From contig NZ_VMSJ01000005.1 of the NCBI RefSeq assembly GCF_007713705.1, positions 62,001-126,000 of the forward strand: a DNA stretch of 64,000 nucleotides, in the 5' to 3' direction. This document shows positions 10,047-18,612 of the stretch, piece by piece (the stretch's first letter is position 1; each line of letters begins with the position of its first letter). A model generated the notes under the pieces. The model made no database searches, was not told where the DNA came from, and saw nothing but the letters and a program-made list of their open reading frames with translations. The stretch comes from Salinicoccus cyprini (GTDB taxonomy: Bacteria > Bacillota > Bacilli > Staphylococcales > Salinicoccaceae). A program made the translations under genes and the position numbers.

Positions 10047-11027
10047 CTATTCAGCATAGACATCTTCGAGTAGTGTTGATACATCCGGCTCCGGGCTGTT
10101 GAGGGCGAACTCCACGCTATCCTCTATTTTCTGGACAGCTTCTTTTTTGATTCTTTCGGCGTCTTCTTCAGTAAAGATGCCGTGCTCGATCATATTATCG
10201 CGCATTCTTTTGATCGGATCCTTGGCCCGCCATTCCTGCTCCTCATCACGGGTCCTGTACTTCTTGGCGTCACTCTTCGAGTGTCCCTTCCAGCGGTAGG
10301 TCTTGCATTCGATGATGCTTGGACCGTTACCATTTCTGGCAAAGTCGGCTGCTTCTTCCATCGCGTTCATTACATCGAAAATGTTATTGCCGTCGACGAC
10401 TGTTCCTGGAATACCGTAGGAAGCCGCACGATCTGCGATATTTTTAATGTTGGTCATGTCATTCACCGAGCCTGACATGCCGTACTGGTTGTTCTCGCAT
10501 ACGAAGACGACGGGCAGCTGCCAGACGGAGGCGAGGTTGATTGCTTCATGGAAGCTGCCTTCATTTGATGCGCCATCCCCGAAGAAGCAGGCGACGATGT
10601 ACCCCTCATTACGCATCTTTGAAGTCAGTGCCGCACCTGTCGCAATCGCGAAGCCGCCACCGACGATGCCGTTGGCGCCGAGGTTGCCCTTCTCAAGATC
10701 TGCAATATGCATCGACCCGCCTTTGCCCTTGCAGTAGCCGGTCGTTCTGCCGAAAAGTTCCGCCATCATATTATTGACGTCCGCCCCTTTGGCGATGCAG
10801 TGTCCGTGTCCCCTATGTGTGCTCGTAATCTTGTCCGTATCATCGAGCAGCGCACATACTCCAGCCGCTGACGCTTCCTGGCCGACAGCCAGGTGAGTGG
10901 TGCCATGAATCTTTCCTTTCGCGAAGAACTCGTCCACCTTCTCATCGAATAGCCTTATCAGCCACATCTGTTCGTAAAGCTCAAGCAGTTTCTCATCAGT
11001 TACTTTCTCAGGAACCTGTAGATTCAT
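10047..11027 (-). CDS. TPP-dependent dehydrogenase E1 alpha subunit (AcoA-like)
   Basis: The 326-residue subunit contains the thiamine diphosphate motif GDGASNEGSFHEAINLA (about 156-172) with downstream CENNQYGMS, plus THRGHGHCIAKG and GYCKGKGGSMH. These are closer to acetoin dehydrogenase AcoA than to the housekeeping PdhA, as I recall those families. Acetoin-type E1 cleaves a methyl ketone with an adjacent hydroxyl (acetoin) into hydroxyethyl-TPP and an aldehyde. The ATG at 11027 follows AAAGGGAGGCG; an upstream ATG at 11054 has no such site. It is the first gene of the operon, divergent from the polyol PTS operon. Confidence 0.93.
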   Translation of the reverse strand: MNLQVPEKVTDEKLLELYEQMWLIRLFDEKVDEFFAKGKIHGTTHLAVGQEASAAGVCALLDDTDKITSTHRGHGHCIAKGADVNNMMAELFGRTTGYCKGKGGSMHIADLEKGNLGANGIVGGGFAIATGAALTSKMRNEGYIVACFFGDGASNEGSFHEAINLASVWQLPVVFVCENNQYGMSGSVNDMTNIKNIADRAASYGIPGTVVDGNNIFDVMNAMEEAADFARNGNGPSIIECKTYRWKGHSKSDAKKYRTRDEEQEWRAKDPIKRMRDNMIEHGIFTEEDAERIKKEAVQKIEDSVEFALNSPEPDVSTLLEDVYAE

Positions 11028-11072
11028 AATACGCCTCCCTTTACATTTGTTCATAAACAGAACATTTGATAA

Positions 11073-11092
11073 TAATGTAAGGGATTACGTTA
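11073..11092 (-). promoter_or_regulatory. Inverted repeat over the E1/E2 promoter, candidate SorC operator
   Basis: TAATGTAA and TTACGTTA flank GGGA; the arms match at 7 of 8 positions. The repeat covers the -10 and part of the spacer of the E1/E2 promoter. Related ATGTAA half-sites recur at 11040-11046, 11178-11184 and 11204-11210 in the same intergenic region. Confidence 0.5.
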
Positions 11093-11102
11093 AGTTTGTC
11101 AA
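11074..11102 (-). promoter_or_regulatory. Promoter of the E1alpha-E1beta-E2 operon
   Basis: On the minus strand TTGACA (11102-11097) is followed after 17 nt by TACATT (11079-11074). The perfect -35 and ideal spacing support a sigma-A promoter. Confidence 0.8.
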
Positions 11103-11149
11103 ATTTTAATTACAGTTTTTAGGTCCTTTTAAAAATTTTCAGAAATCTA

Positions 11150-11178
11150 TTGACTTTAAATTGAAAGCGCTTTATTAT
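11150..11178 (+). promoter_or_regulatory. Promoter of the polyol PTS operon
   Basis: TTGACT (11150-11155) and TATTAT (11173-11178) are separated by 17 nt. A cre box fills the spacer. Confidence 0.8.
11162..11175. promoter_or_regulatory. cre (CcpA) site inside the PTS promoter
   Basis: TGAAAGCGCTTTAT matches the cre consensus at 12 of 14 positions and contains the perfect palindrome AAAGCGCTTT. Its place between -35 and -10 predicts catabolite repression of polyol uptake. Confidence 0.75.
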
Positions 11179-11223
11179 TTACATAAGTTCTAGAAAGGAA
11201 CGAATGTAAAGGGGGCGGTCGGT

Positions 11224-11595
11224 GTGCAGACCTGGATTTTCATAGGTGCGGTTTTCGTCCTGCTATGGGCAGCGCAGTTCATGATGACCCATTTCCAGAT
11301 GAAGAACTACTACAGCACCATCCATGAGATGAGTCGGAGGGGTTCTGGATACTTGGGTGTCGGTGTCAGCAAGAAGCGTTTTGGAAAGGGTGTCGTCATG
11401 GTGCTTGTAAGTGACGAACATGATGTTGTAGTGGATGCCAAGAGGATGAGCGGGGTCACAGTGTTCTCACGGTTTGAGAAGTATTCCGAAGCAATCGGGG
11501 AAAACCTTTCCTCACTACTTGCTTTCAATACGGATCCCCAGACACAGCAGGCGCTATATAAGGCAATTGAAAAAATAGAAGTAGAGAAAAAATGA
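11224..11595 (+). CDS. gutM: GutM-type glucitol operon activator protein
   Basis: The 123-residue protein has one N-terminal membrane helix (about 3-20) and the conserved core RRGSGYLGVGVSKKRFGKG followed by a short C-terminal domain, which is the GutM/SrlM family. In Escherichia coli GutM is an auxiliary activator of the glucitol operon; its exact role is unclear. A GTG start follows GGGGGCGG. It is the first gene of a five-gene operon with the glucitol-type PTS subunits and a DRL-like oxidoreductase. No GutR is present; the SorC protein is the likely regulator. Confidence 0.85.
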   Translation: MQTWIFIGAVFVLLWAAQFMMTHFQMKNYYSTIHEMSRRGSGYLGVGVSKKRFGKGVVMVLVSDEHDVVVDAKRMSGVTVFSRFEKYSEAIGENLSSLLAFNTDPQTQQALYKAIEKIEVEKK

Positions 11596-11609
11596 CAGGA
11601 AAGTAGGTT

Positions 11610-12149
11610 ATGACCATGGATTTCATTGTAAGGATAGCTGAAGGATTCATCGGCATGTTTGAAGCTGGTGGAGAAACTTTCATGGGTATGGTCACCGGAA
11701 TCATCCCGCTTCTGATTGTTCTGATCACGGCTGTAAATGCTGTTGTCAAATTTGTCGGAGAAGAACGCGTTGCCAGGTTTGCACAGAAGCTTACCAAATT
11801 CTTCATCTTCAGATATACACTGTTCCCGCTGCTTGCAGTATTCTTTCTGACAAATCCGATGGCCTATACGTTCGGACGATTTCTGCCTGAGAAGCAGAAG
11901 CCGGCATTCTATGATTCTGCCGTATCCTTCGTCCACCCGATCACCGGGCTTTTCCCGCATGCGAATCCGGCGGAGCTTTTCGTCTATCTGGGAATCTCTG
12001 CAGGACTGACGACGCTCGGGCTGCCACTTGGACCGCTGGCCATCATGTACTTTGTAACCGGCCTGATCGTCATTCTGATCAGAGGTGTGGTTACCGAGTT
12101 CATTACTGTAAGAATGATGAAAAAACAAGGCTATACAGAGAAGGAATAG
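11610..12149 (+). CDS. srlA: PTS glucitol/sorbitol-type EIIC component
   Basis: The 179-residue multi-helix membrane protein matches the EIIC1 part of the glucitol PTS (about 187 residues in E. coli), with GGETFMGMVTGIIPLLIVL near the start and FPHANPAELFVYLGI. With the next gene it forms the transport channel that brings in a polyol with phosphorylation. The start (11610) follows AGGAAAG; an in-frame ATG at 11616 is an alternative. It lies 14 nt from gutM and 12 nt from the EIIB gene. True substrate specificity cannot be read from the sequence. Confidence 0.9.
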   Translation: MTMDFIVRIAEGFIGMFEAGGETFMGMVTGIIPLLIVLITAVNAVVKFVGEERVARFAQKLTKFFIFRYTLFPLLAVFFLTNPMAYTFGRFLPEKQKPAFYDSAVSFVHPITGLFPHANPAELFVYLGISAGLTTLGLPLGPLAIMYFVTGLIVILIRGVVTEFITVRMMKKQGYTEKE

Positions 12150-12161
12150 GGGGTCTACCAT

Positions 12162-13172
12162 ATGTACAAATCAGTCAAGATTTCAAAGGGTTCGGGAGGC
12201 TGGGGAGGTCCCCTCACCATCTCGCCGAGTGATGAAAAACCTTACATTGCGTCAGTGACCGGCGGTGGCATCCATCCTTTGGCACAGCACATTGCGGACG
12301 AAACAGGAGCGACTGCTGTCGACGCCTTCAGTACGAAAGTCGACTACGATGAAATGGCATGTGTCGTCATCGACTGCGGGGGCACGGCACGATGCGGCAT
12401 CTATCCGAAAAATGATGTCATGACAATCAACGTGCATGGTACCGGTCCATCGGGTCCGCTCATGCAGTTCATAAAAGAAGACAACTTTGTCTCCGGGGTG
12501 AGAAACCATAACGTCGAGGTGACGAACGCTGCTCCGGGCGAGGACAGACCGCTACCGGACGCACCGGTCTCAGGCAAGAAGACCGCGCAGGAATTGAAGG
12601 CGGAGGCCAGACAGAAAGTTGCGGAGAACTATAGGGAACCGAAAAAGGCGAACTTCATCGAAAAGATCGGACGCGCAATGGGTGGCGTCGTCAGCGTATT
12701 CTACCAGGCCGGGCGTGAAACGATCGACCAGGTCATCAAGAACATTCTGCCATTCATGGCTTTCGTATCGATGCTCATCGGTATCATCACATTCACCGGC
12801 ATCGGTGATATCATCGCCAACCTTGTGACGCCGCTTGCAGGCAACATCATGGGGCTGCTGATCCTATCAATCATCATCTCACTCCCGATCCTCTCCCCGG
12901 TCCTTGGTCCGGGTGCAGTCATCGCCCAGGTCGTCGGTGTACTGATCGGTGTCGAAATCGGCAACGGAAACATTCCGCCGGAAATGGCACTGCCAGCGCT
13001 CTTCGCCATCAACCCACAGGTCGGCGCGGACTTTGTACCGGTTGGACTCACTCTGGGTGAAGCGGAGCCGGAAACGATCGAAGTCGGTGTACCGGCGGTA
13101 CTGTTCTCGCGGGTCATTACAGGACCTGTTGCCGTACTGATCGCCTTTGCACTGAGCTTTACAATCTACTAG
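12162..13172 (+). CDS. srlE: PTS glucitol/sorbitol-type EIIB (EIIBC2) component
   Basis: The 336-residue protein has a cytoplasmic EIIB domain (about 1-150) with CGGTARCG (C72, C78) carrying the phospho-acceptor cysteine, and a C-terminal membrane half (about 180-336) forming the second part of the channel. The length equals that of E. coli SrlE closely. It transfers phosphate from EIIA to the incoming polyol. The ATG follows AATAGGGGG. It lies between srlA and srlB, the usual order in this family. Confidence 0.92.
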   Translation: MYKSVKISKGSGGWGGPLTISPSDEKPYIASVTGGGIHPLAQHIADETGATAVDAFSTKVDYDEMACVVIDCGGTARCGIYPKNDVMTINVHGTGPSGPLMQFIKEDNFVSGVRNHNVEVTNAAPGEDRPLPDAPVSGKKTAQELKAEARQKVAENYREPKKANFIEKIGRAMGGVVSVFYQAGRETIDQVIKNILPFMAFVSMLIGIITFTGIGDIIANLVTPLAGNIMGLLILSIIISLPILSPVLGPGAVIAQVVGVLIGVEIGNGNIPPEMALPALFAINPQVGADFVPVGLTLGEAEPETIEVGVPAVLFSRVITGPVAVLIAFALSFTIY

Positions 13173-13195
13173 GAAACAAGGAGCTGTAGAATTTC

Positions 13196-13558
13196 ATGGA
13201 AAAACTAAAATCCACAATCGTCGAACTCGGAAAAGAGTGGGAAATGATGAAGGAAGGCGATATGCTCATCCTTTTTAATGAAACTGCACCGCAGGAACTG
13301 AAAGATATTGCGGTCATCCACAACGGTTCGGGCGTCACCGAACCAGTGGCTGCCGGCGACTATATGCATCTCGGCGATACATCATTTGAAATCCTCTTTG
13401 TGGGAGATGTCGCCAACGAGACTTTGAGGGATCTCGGACATGCGACCTTCAATTTCAACGGCGAAAGCCACTCCGACCTGCCGGGCACCGTATGCCTCGA
13501 AAAGAAGGAGATTCCTGAACTTCGGGAAGGCCAGGAAATCATCATAAAAAACAGTTAA
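13196..13558 (+). CDS. srlB: PTS glucitol/sorbitol-type EIIA component
   Basis: The 120-residue cytoplasmic phosphocarrier has its likely phosphorylated histidine at H42 (AVIHNGSG), corresponding to about H43 of E. coli SrlB. It also shows FVGDVANETLRDLGHAT and a lysine-rich C-terminal strand. It passes phosphate from HPr to EIIB. An AAGGAG site lies 13 nt before the ATG. The EIIA is a separate small protein, typical for the glucitol family. Confidence 0.92.
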   Translation: MEKLKSTIVELGKEWEMMKEGDMLILFNETAPQELKDIAVIHNGSGVTEPVAAGDYMHLGDTSFEILFVGDVANETLRDLGHATFNFNGESHSDLPGTVCLEKKEIPELREGQEIIIKNS

Positions 13559-13572
13559 TCAAGGAGGATGTC

Positions 13573-14868
13573 ATGTTAGGAGTAAATAGAGAACTGAAGC
13601 AGCTGCAGGAGTCGGGGAAGCATATCGGAGTCGGTCTGGTCGGCGCGGGACAGATGGGGAGGGGCATGATCTCCCAGATTGCCTCAATGAATGGCATGAA
13701 GGTCGTCGCCACAGCAGACATCAATCTGGACAGCATCACATCGGCCTATAGAAACGCCGGTCTTGAAGAAGCGGACATTGCCACGGCTGAAAATAAAGAA
13801 GATGCTGACAAGGCAATAGCTGAAGGCAAGAGTGTCGCATTGACGGATGCCGGTCTGATGAGTGAACTGGATGGGGTGGATGTGGTCGTTGATGCGACAG
13901 GTGTCCCTGAAGTGGGTGCATCCGTTGCAATCAAGGCGATTGAAAATAAAAAGCACATCGTTATGCTGAATGTCGAAGCGGATATCACCATCGGCTACTA
14001 CCTCTATCGGCTGGCCGAGGAGAACGGAGTCATCTATACCGGTTCTGCCGGTGACGAACCGGGTGCCATCATGGAGCTCTACGATTTTGCAGATGCGCTC
14101 GGGTTCGATGTTGTGGCACTCGGCAAAGGAAAGAATAATCCATTGAACCTTGAAGCCAATCCGGACAGTGTCAAGGAGGTGGCGAAAGAGAAGGGATCCA
14201 GTCCCAAGATGATCGCCTCCTTCCAGGATGGTACAAAGACGATGGTCGAAATGAATGCGGTGGCCAATGCGACCGGGTATGTGCCGGATATTCCAGGAAT
14301 GCACGGCTTCTCCGGTGGAGTGAAGGATCTGCCTGAAATCTTCAGACTGGAAGCGGATGGCGGCAAGGTGCAGAACAAGTATATTGTCGAATACATCAAC
14401 GGCGTGGCGCCGGGTGTCTTCATCATCATCGCCTCCGATAAGGAGGAAGTGAATGCGGAACTCAAGTACTTGAGCATGGGACCCGGACCAAACTACGTCC
14501 TCTATCGACCGTATCACCTGACGAGCCTCGAGACGCCGCTTTCGATTGCGAAAGCATACTTGAGCGGCACGCCGACCATTGCCCCTTATAAAGGCATGGT
14601 TGCCGAGACTGTCACAGTCGCCAAGATCGATCTTAAAAAAGGAGACCATCTGGACAGCATCGGTGGATATACCGTCTACGGCCAGGTCTACAAATATGAA
14701 GAGGCAAAGGCACAGGATGCTCTGCCGATCGGACTGGTGAACAGCAATCTGGTGCTTCAGCGGGATATTGCGAAAGGTGAAGTCATCACATACGCAGATG
14801 TCGAGGGCGGCGAATCCTCCCTCATATGGGAACTGAGAAGGAAGCAGGATGAATTATTGAAAAAATAG
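13573..14868 (+). CDS. DRL (DXR-II)-like NAD(P)-dependent oxidoreductase with SAF domain
   Basis: The 431-residue protein has an N-terminal Rossmann fold (GLVGAGQMG, residues 21-29; DATGVPEVG about 114-122), a central catalytic part with [28 protein letters not shown] and [17 protein letters not shown], and a C-terminal SAF domain (about 350-410). This architecture is that of the homoserine-dehydrogenase-like DRL family; Brucella DRL makes 2-C-methylerythritol 4-phosphate from 1-deoxyxylulose 5-phosphate in place of Dxr. Placement as the last gene of a polyol PTS operon suggests it acts on the polyol phosphate instead, perhaps in reverse. Start follows AAGGAGGATGTC. Family membership is judged from remembered sequences; substrate is unproven. 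Confidence 0.82.
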   Translation: MLGVNRELKQLQESGKHIGVGLVGAGQMGRGMISQIASMNGMKVVATADINLDSITSAYRNAGLEEADIATAENKEDADKAIAEGKSVALTDAGLMSELDGVDVVVDATGVPEVGASVAIKAIENKKHIVMLNVEADITIGYYLYRLAEENGVIYTGSAGDEPGAIMELYDFADALGFDVVALGKGKNNPLNLEANPDSVKEVAKEKGSSPKMIASFQDGTKTMVEMNAVANATGYVPDIPGMHGFSGGVKDLPEIFRLEADGGKVQNKYIVEYINGVAPGVFIIIASDKEEVNAELKYLSMGPGPNYVLYRPYHLTSLETPLSIAKAYLSGTPTIAPYKGMVAETVTVAKIDLKKGDHLDSIGGYTVYGQVYKYEEAKAQDALPIGLVNSNLVLQRDIAKGEVITYADVEGGESSLIWELRRKQDELLKK

Positions 14869-14887
14869 ATACGACCGTCTACACTGG

Positions 14888-14912
14888 ACAAGGCTGCCTC
14901 GGGCAGCCTTGT
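14888..14912 (+). terminator. Terminator of the polyol PTS operon
   Basis: The 11-bp stem ACAAGGCTGCC / GGCAGCCTTGT with a 3-nt loop is followed by TTTTT. Confidence 0.9.
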
Positions 14913-14945
14913 TTTTGTGCTGTCCGCTGTATGGATGCTATAACT

Positions 14946-14970
14946 ATATATTTTCTTCCAGAAAATATAT
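14946..14970 (+). promoter_or_regulatory. Perfect inverted repeat over the radA -10 region
   Basis: ATATATTTTC and GAAAATATAT (10 bp each) flank TTCCA and overlap a TATAAT at 14968-14973. No good -35 is visible. It may be an operator or an mRNA hairpin. Confidence 0.4.
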
Positions 14971-15004
14971 AATAGTAATAATTATATTTATGGAGGCCTG
15001 TTTG

Positions 15005-16381
15005 ATGGCAAAAGCGAAGAATATTTTCGAATGTCTATCATGCGGTTACGAGTCGCCCAAGTGGATGGGCAAGTGTCCGAATTGCGGGGCTTGGAACAGC
15101 ATGGAAGAGAAGATTGTTCATAAAGAGACCAAGGTCAAAGGCACACTTGGCAAGGTTGATAACGGCAAGAAAACGAAGAGTGAGAAGCTGAGCCGGGTCA
15201 GGAAGGAGCATACACCGAGGACGAAGACACGCATCCAGGAATTCGACAGGGTGCTTGGGGGCGGCATCGTTTCTGGTTCGCTCATACTTATCGGTGGCGA
15301 TCCGGGTATCGGTAAATCGACGATACTGCTGCAGACGGCACTGATTCTGTCAGAGAGTGCCAAAGTGCTGTATGTTTCAGGGGAGGAATCGGTGGAGCAG
15401 ATCAAGCTCAGAGCGGACCGTCTTGAAGAGTCCAGCGAGGAATTGAATGTACTGGCTGAAACCAATCTGTTCTATATCCATGATGAAGTGAAGCGGCTGG
15501 AGCCGGATTTCCTCATCATCGACTCCATCCAGACCATCTTCCATCCGGACGTCACAAGTGCGCCCGGTAGCGTTGCGCAGGTCAGGGAAAGCACCCAGAG
15601 TATCATGAACATCGCGAAGGGCCAGCAGATTGCGACCTTCATCGTCGGACACGTCACCAAGGAAGGTCAGATTGCCGGACCCCGGCTGCTCGAACACATG
15701 GTGGATACGGTGCTTTATTTTGAAGGGGAACAGCATCATACACACAGATTGCTCAGGGCGGTGAAGAACCGTTTCGGCTCGACGAATGAAATGGGCATAT
15801 TCGAGATGAAGAATACAGGATTGAAGGAAGTGCTCAACCCTTCTGAAATATTTCTGGAGGAAAGATCGAAGAACAGCCCGGGATCTGCAATCGTCGCTAC
15901 AATGGAAGGTACACGGGCGATGCTCGTCGAAGTGCAGTCCCTGGTGACACCGACGCACTTCCATAATCCGAGGCGGATGGCTACAGGCATCGATCATAAC
16001 CGGCTGTCGCTGCTCATGGCGGTACTCGAGAAGAGTGAGGGGCTGCTCATGCAGCAGCATGACGCCTACGTGAAGGTTGCAGGCGGCGTAAGGCTCGATG
16101 AACCGGCTGTCGATCTGAGCATCGTTGTCAGCATTGCTTCAAGCTTCAAATCGGCATCGGTCAGAGGCACCGACTGTTTCATCGGAGAAGTCGGCCTGAC
16201 AGGGGAAGTCCGTCGGGTGACAAGAATCGAGCAGCGTGTGCAGGAAGCGGCGAAACTCGGATTCACCAGAGCATTCATACCCGCCTCGAACAATGCAAAG
16301 ATGGAACCGGTCGATGGAATGGAAGTGGTCGGGGTGAAGACGCTCAGTCAGGCGCTTAAAGTAGCATTCAGCAAAGATTAG
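15005..16381 (+). CDS. radA: RadA/Sms DNA repair ATPase
   Basis: The 458-residue protein begins with a zinc finger ([22 protein letters not shown]10/C13/C27/C30 region), then a RecA-like ATPase with Walker [11 protein letters not shown] (about 97-106), the RadA-specific KNRFG motif (about 253-257) and a C-terminal Lon-protease-like domain. It acts in branch migration and recombination repair. The reading frame extends upstream to 14909, but the ATG at 15005 follows TGGAGG and gives the family start. PIN/TRAM follows closely, as in related genomes. Confidence 0.96.
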   Translation: MAKAKNIFECLSCGYESPKWMGKCPNCGAWNSMEEKIVHKETKVKGTLGKVDNGKKTKSEKLSRVRKEHTPRTKTRIQEFDRVLGGGIVSGSLILIGGDPGIGKSTILLQTALILSESAKVLYVSGEESVEQIKLRADRLEESSEELNVLAETNLFYIHDEVKRLEPDFLIIDSIQTIFHPDVTSAPGSVAQVRESTQSIMNIAKGQQIATFIVGHVTKEGQIAGPRLLEHMVDTVLYFEGEQHHTHRLLRAVKNRFGSTNEMGIFEMKNTGLKEVLNPSEIFLEERSKNSPGSAIVATMEGTRAMLVEVQSLVTPTHFHNPRRMATGIDHNRLSLLMAVLEKSEGLLMQQHDAYVKVAGGVRLDEPAVDLSIVVSIASSFKSASVRGTDCFIGEVGLTGEVRRVTRIEQRVQEAAKLGFTRAFIPASNNAKMEPVDGMEVVGVKTLSQALKVAFSKD

Positions 16382-16392
16382 GAGGTGACAGG

Positions 16393-17445
16393 ATGCTGCG
16401 ATACTTACTATATGTATGCTATCTGCTCCTGGGCCTATCCGGAGGCATATGGCTGATGCCTGAAATCTATCAGGTCATGCCTTTTGATCCACCGGGGTGG
16501 CTCGACAACAATATCGTCAATGCGGTATTCGGCATCGTACTCATATATATTTTATTTTTCTGGACGATAAGGCATGTGGAACGCTGGATAAAAAGCAGCG
16601 AGCGGCTGCTGCTGAACAGAAGCCTGCTTGAGATATCCCTGGCGACGCTTGGTATGATCATCGGTCTATTGATTGCTGTCTTAATTTCTTTAATAATAAA
16701 TACAATCGCGTTACCGATAATCGGTGACATCATACCATTCATACTTGCCGTAGTGCTCGGCTATCTCGGCTTTCAGATCGGCATCAGCAAACTTGGTGAG
16801 ATTGTCGATCTTCTCCCTGCACGCAACAAGGGCAGGGAAGTGTCCCGTACGAACGAGACTTCAGTGAAGTTTCTCGACACAAGTGCAATCATTGATGGTA
16901 GAATTGTTGACATAATGAAGACGGGGTTTATTGAAGGACAGCTTGTCATTCCCCAATTTGTACTGGATGAGCTCCAGCTGATTGCAGACTCGACCGACCC
17001 GATAAAAAGGGATAAGGGCCAAAGAGGTCTCGACATGCTGAGCCAGCTGCAGGAGATCAGTGATCAGACTGAAATCCGCGAAATTGAATATGATAAACTG
17101 GATGTGGATCATCAGCTGATCGACCTGGCAAAAAAGGAAAACGGCGATATCATCACAACGGATTTCAACCTCAACCGTGTCTGCCAGCTTCATCAGATAA
17201 AAGTGCTCAATGTGAATGCACTTTCCGATGCCATCAAGCTGGTCGTCCTCCAAGGCGACAGAATTACCATTCTTGTCTCGAAAGTGGGTAAAGAAGAAGG
17301 ACAGGGTGTCGGCTATCTGGAAGATGGTACGATGGTTGTCGTGGATCACGGCAGGAAATATATCAATCAGACAATTAAAGTGGAAGTGACAAGCGTGCTC
17401 CAGACAAACTCTGGAAGAATAATTTTCTCGAAGAAAGTGAGTTAG
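16393..17445 (+). CDS. yacL: Membrane-anchored PIN/TRAM domain protein (YacL family)
   Basis: The 350-residue protein has about four N-terminal membrane helices (1-130), a PIN nuclease domain with conserved acidic residues (FLDTSAIIDGRI about 159-170, DELQ, TTDFNLNR about 255-262) and a C-terminal TRAM RNA-binding domain (about 285-345). It is probably a membrane-associated ribonuclease, but its physiological substrate is not established. A TTAGGAGGTGACAGG site precedes the ATG. It keeps the conserved radA-yacL-ispDF-gltX neighbourhood of Bacillus. Confidence 0.93.
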   Translation: MLRYLLYVCYLLLGLSGGIWLMPEIYQVMPFDPPGWLDNNIVNAVFGIVLIYILFFWTIRHVERWIKSSERLLLNRSLLEISLATLGMIIGLLIAVLISLIINTIALPIIGDIIPFILAVVLGYLGFQIGISKLGEIVDLLPARNKGREVSRTNETSVKFLDTSAIIDGRIVDIMKTGFIEGQLVIPQFVLDELQLIADSTDPIKRDKGQRGLDMLSQLQEISDQTEIREIEYDKLDVDHQLIDLAKKENGDIITTDFNLNRVCQLHQIKVLNVNALSDAIKLVVLQGDRITILVSKVGKEEGQGVGYLEDGTMVVVDHGRKYINQTIKVEVTSVLQTNSGRIIFSKKVS

Positions 17446-17447
17446 AT

Positions 17448-18134
17448 ATGGGATATGTAGCAATTATACCAGCAGCAGGCCTTGGCAAAAGAATGGGCTA
17501 CGACTATAACAAGATCTTCATACAGATCAACGATATCGCAATCATACAGATGACGGTCAGGCAGTTTGAAAACGATGGCAGCTGCGATGCGATATATCTT
17601 GCTGCCCGCAAGGATGAACTTGATAGCATGAGGCGTCTATTCTCGGATTCACCTAAAGTCAAAGGCATATATGAAGGTGGGAAGGAGCGTCAGGACAGCA
17701 TCTATAATGTCCTGAAACAGATACCGCCCTGTGACCATGTACTGATTCATGATGGTGCGCGCCCCTTCGTCTCCCAGGATATCCTTTTTGAGCTGTATCA
17801 GAACGTAAAGCATAAAGGTGCTGTCATCTGTGGCGTCAATGTCATAGATACAATCAAGAAGGTGGAGGACGGGAAAGTATCGGAAACAATCCCCCGGGAA
17901 GAGCTGTTTGTTGTGCACACCCCGCAGGCCTTCTCCTATGACCTGATCATGCAGGCCTATGAAGCGGCAGAGAAGAATGACCTGAAAGTGACGGATGATT
18001 CCAGCATGGTGGAGGCACTCGGCAAGGAAGTGCATGTGGTGACTTCCAATTACGACAATATAAAAATCACCACGATGGAGGATCTCATCATGGCTGAATC
18101 CATCATCAAAAGGGTGGCGGACCAGCATGTTTAG
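17448..18134 (+). CDS. ispD: 2-C-methyl-D-erythritol 4-phosphate cytidylyltransferase
   Basis: The 228-residue nucleotidyltransferase converts MEP plus CTP to CDP-methylerythritol in the MEP isoprenoid pathway. The CTP-binding loop AAGLGKRMG (about 8-16), [11 protein letters not shown] (about 100-110) and TDDSSMVE (about 183-190) are conserved. The ATG follows AAGTGAG, 2 nt after the yacL stop. It overlaps ispF by 8 nt. Bacillus has the same ispD-ispF position; Staphylococcus lacks both, so their presence is informative about the genus and about a possible link to the DRL-like locus upstream. Confidence 0.95.
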   Translation: MGYVAIIPAAGLGKRMGYDYNKIFIQINDIAIIQMTVRQFENDGSCDAIYLAARKDELDSMRRLFSDSPKVKGIYEGGKERQDSIYNVLKQIPPCDHVLIHDGARPFVSQDILFELYQNVKHKGAVICGVNVIDTIKKVEDGKVSETIPREELFVVHTPQAFSYDLIMQAYEAAEKNDLKVTDDSSMVEALGKEVHVVTSNYDNIKITTMEDLIMAESIIKRVADQHV

Positions 18135-18612
18135 AATTGGACATGGCTACGATGTACATGCATTCGAAGAAGGCCGCAAGCTGATCATCGGCGGCATCGA
18201 AATCCCCTATGACCGGGGGCTCAAAGGTCATTCCGATGCCGACGTCCTCCTCCATACGATGGCGGATGCCATACTTGGCGCACTGGCGCTTGGAGATATC
18301 GGCAAATTCTTTCCGGACACCGATGCAGCCTTCAAGGATATGGATTCCAAGGTGCTCCTTGGTGAAGTGGTGGCAATGATGCACGAAAAAGGATACAGGC
18401 TCGGAAATATCGATGCCGTCATCATGGCGGAACGCCCCAAATTCAGACCGTATATCGACGAGATGCGCGATGTCTCAGCATCCCTTTTGAAGACGGATGT
18501 CTCGAATGTTAATATTAAGGCAACAACGACTGAAAAGCTTGGATTCACCGGCAGAGGCGAAGGCATCGCTTCTGAAGCGGTGGTTCTAATTGAAAAAGTG
18601 GAGGAATCATAA
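18127..18612 (+). CDS. ispF: 2-C-methyl-D-erythritol 2,4-cyclodiphosphate synthase
   Basis: The 161-residue trimeric enzyme forms MEcPP in the MEP pathway. Zinc ligands are in GHGYDVHAF (D8, H10 region) and [10 protein letters not shown] (H42 region), and the C-terminal [14 protein letters not shown] is the signature. It overlaps ispD at the start and gltX at the stop (TAATG), so translation is coupled through the cluster. Confidence 0.96.
   Translation: MFRIGHGYDVHAFEEGRKLIIGGIEIPYDRGLKGHSDADVLLHTMADAILGALALGDIGKFFPDTDAAFKDMDSKVLLGEVVAMMHEKGYRLGNIDAVIMAERPKFRPYIDEMRDVSASLLKTDVSNVNIKATTTEKLGFTGRGEGIASEAVVLIEKVEES

Noticed and set aside
13573-14868. Homoserine dehydrogenase of amino acid biosynthesis
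   Set aside because: The C-terminal SAF domain, the family-specific motifs and the PTS operon setting do not fit homoserine dehydrogenase.
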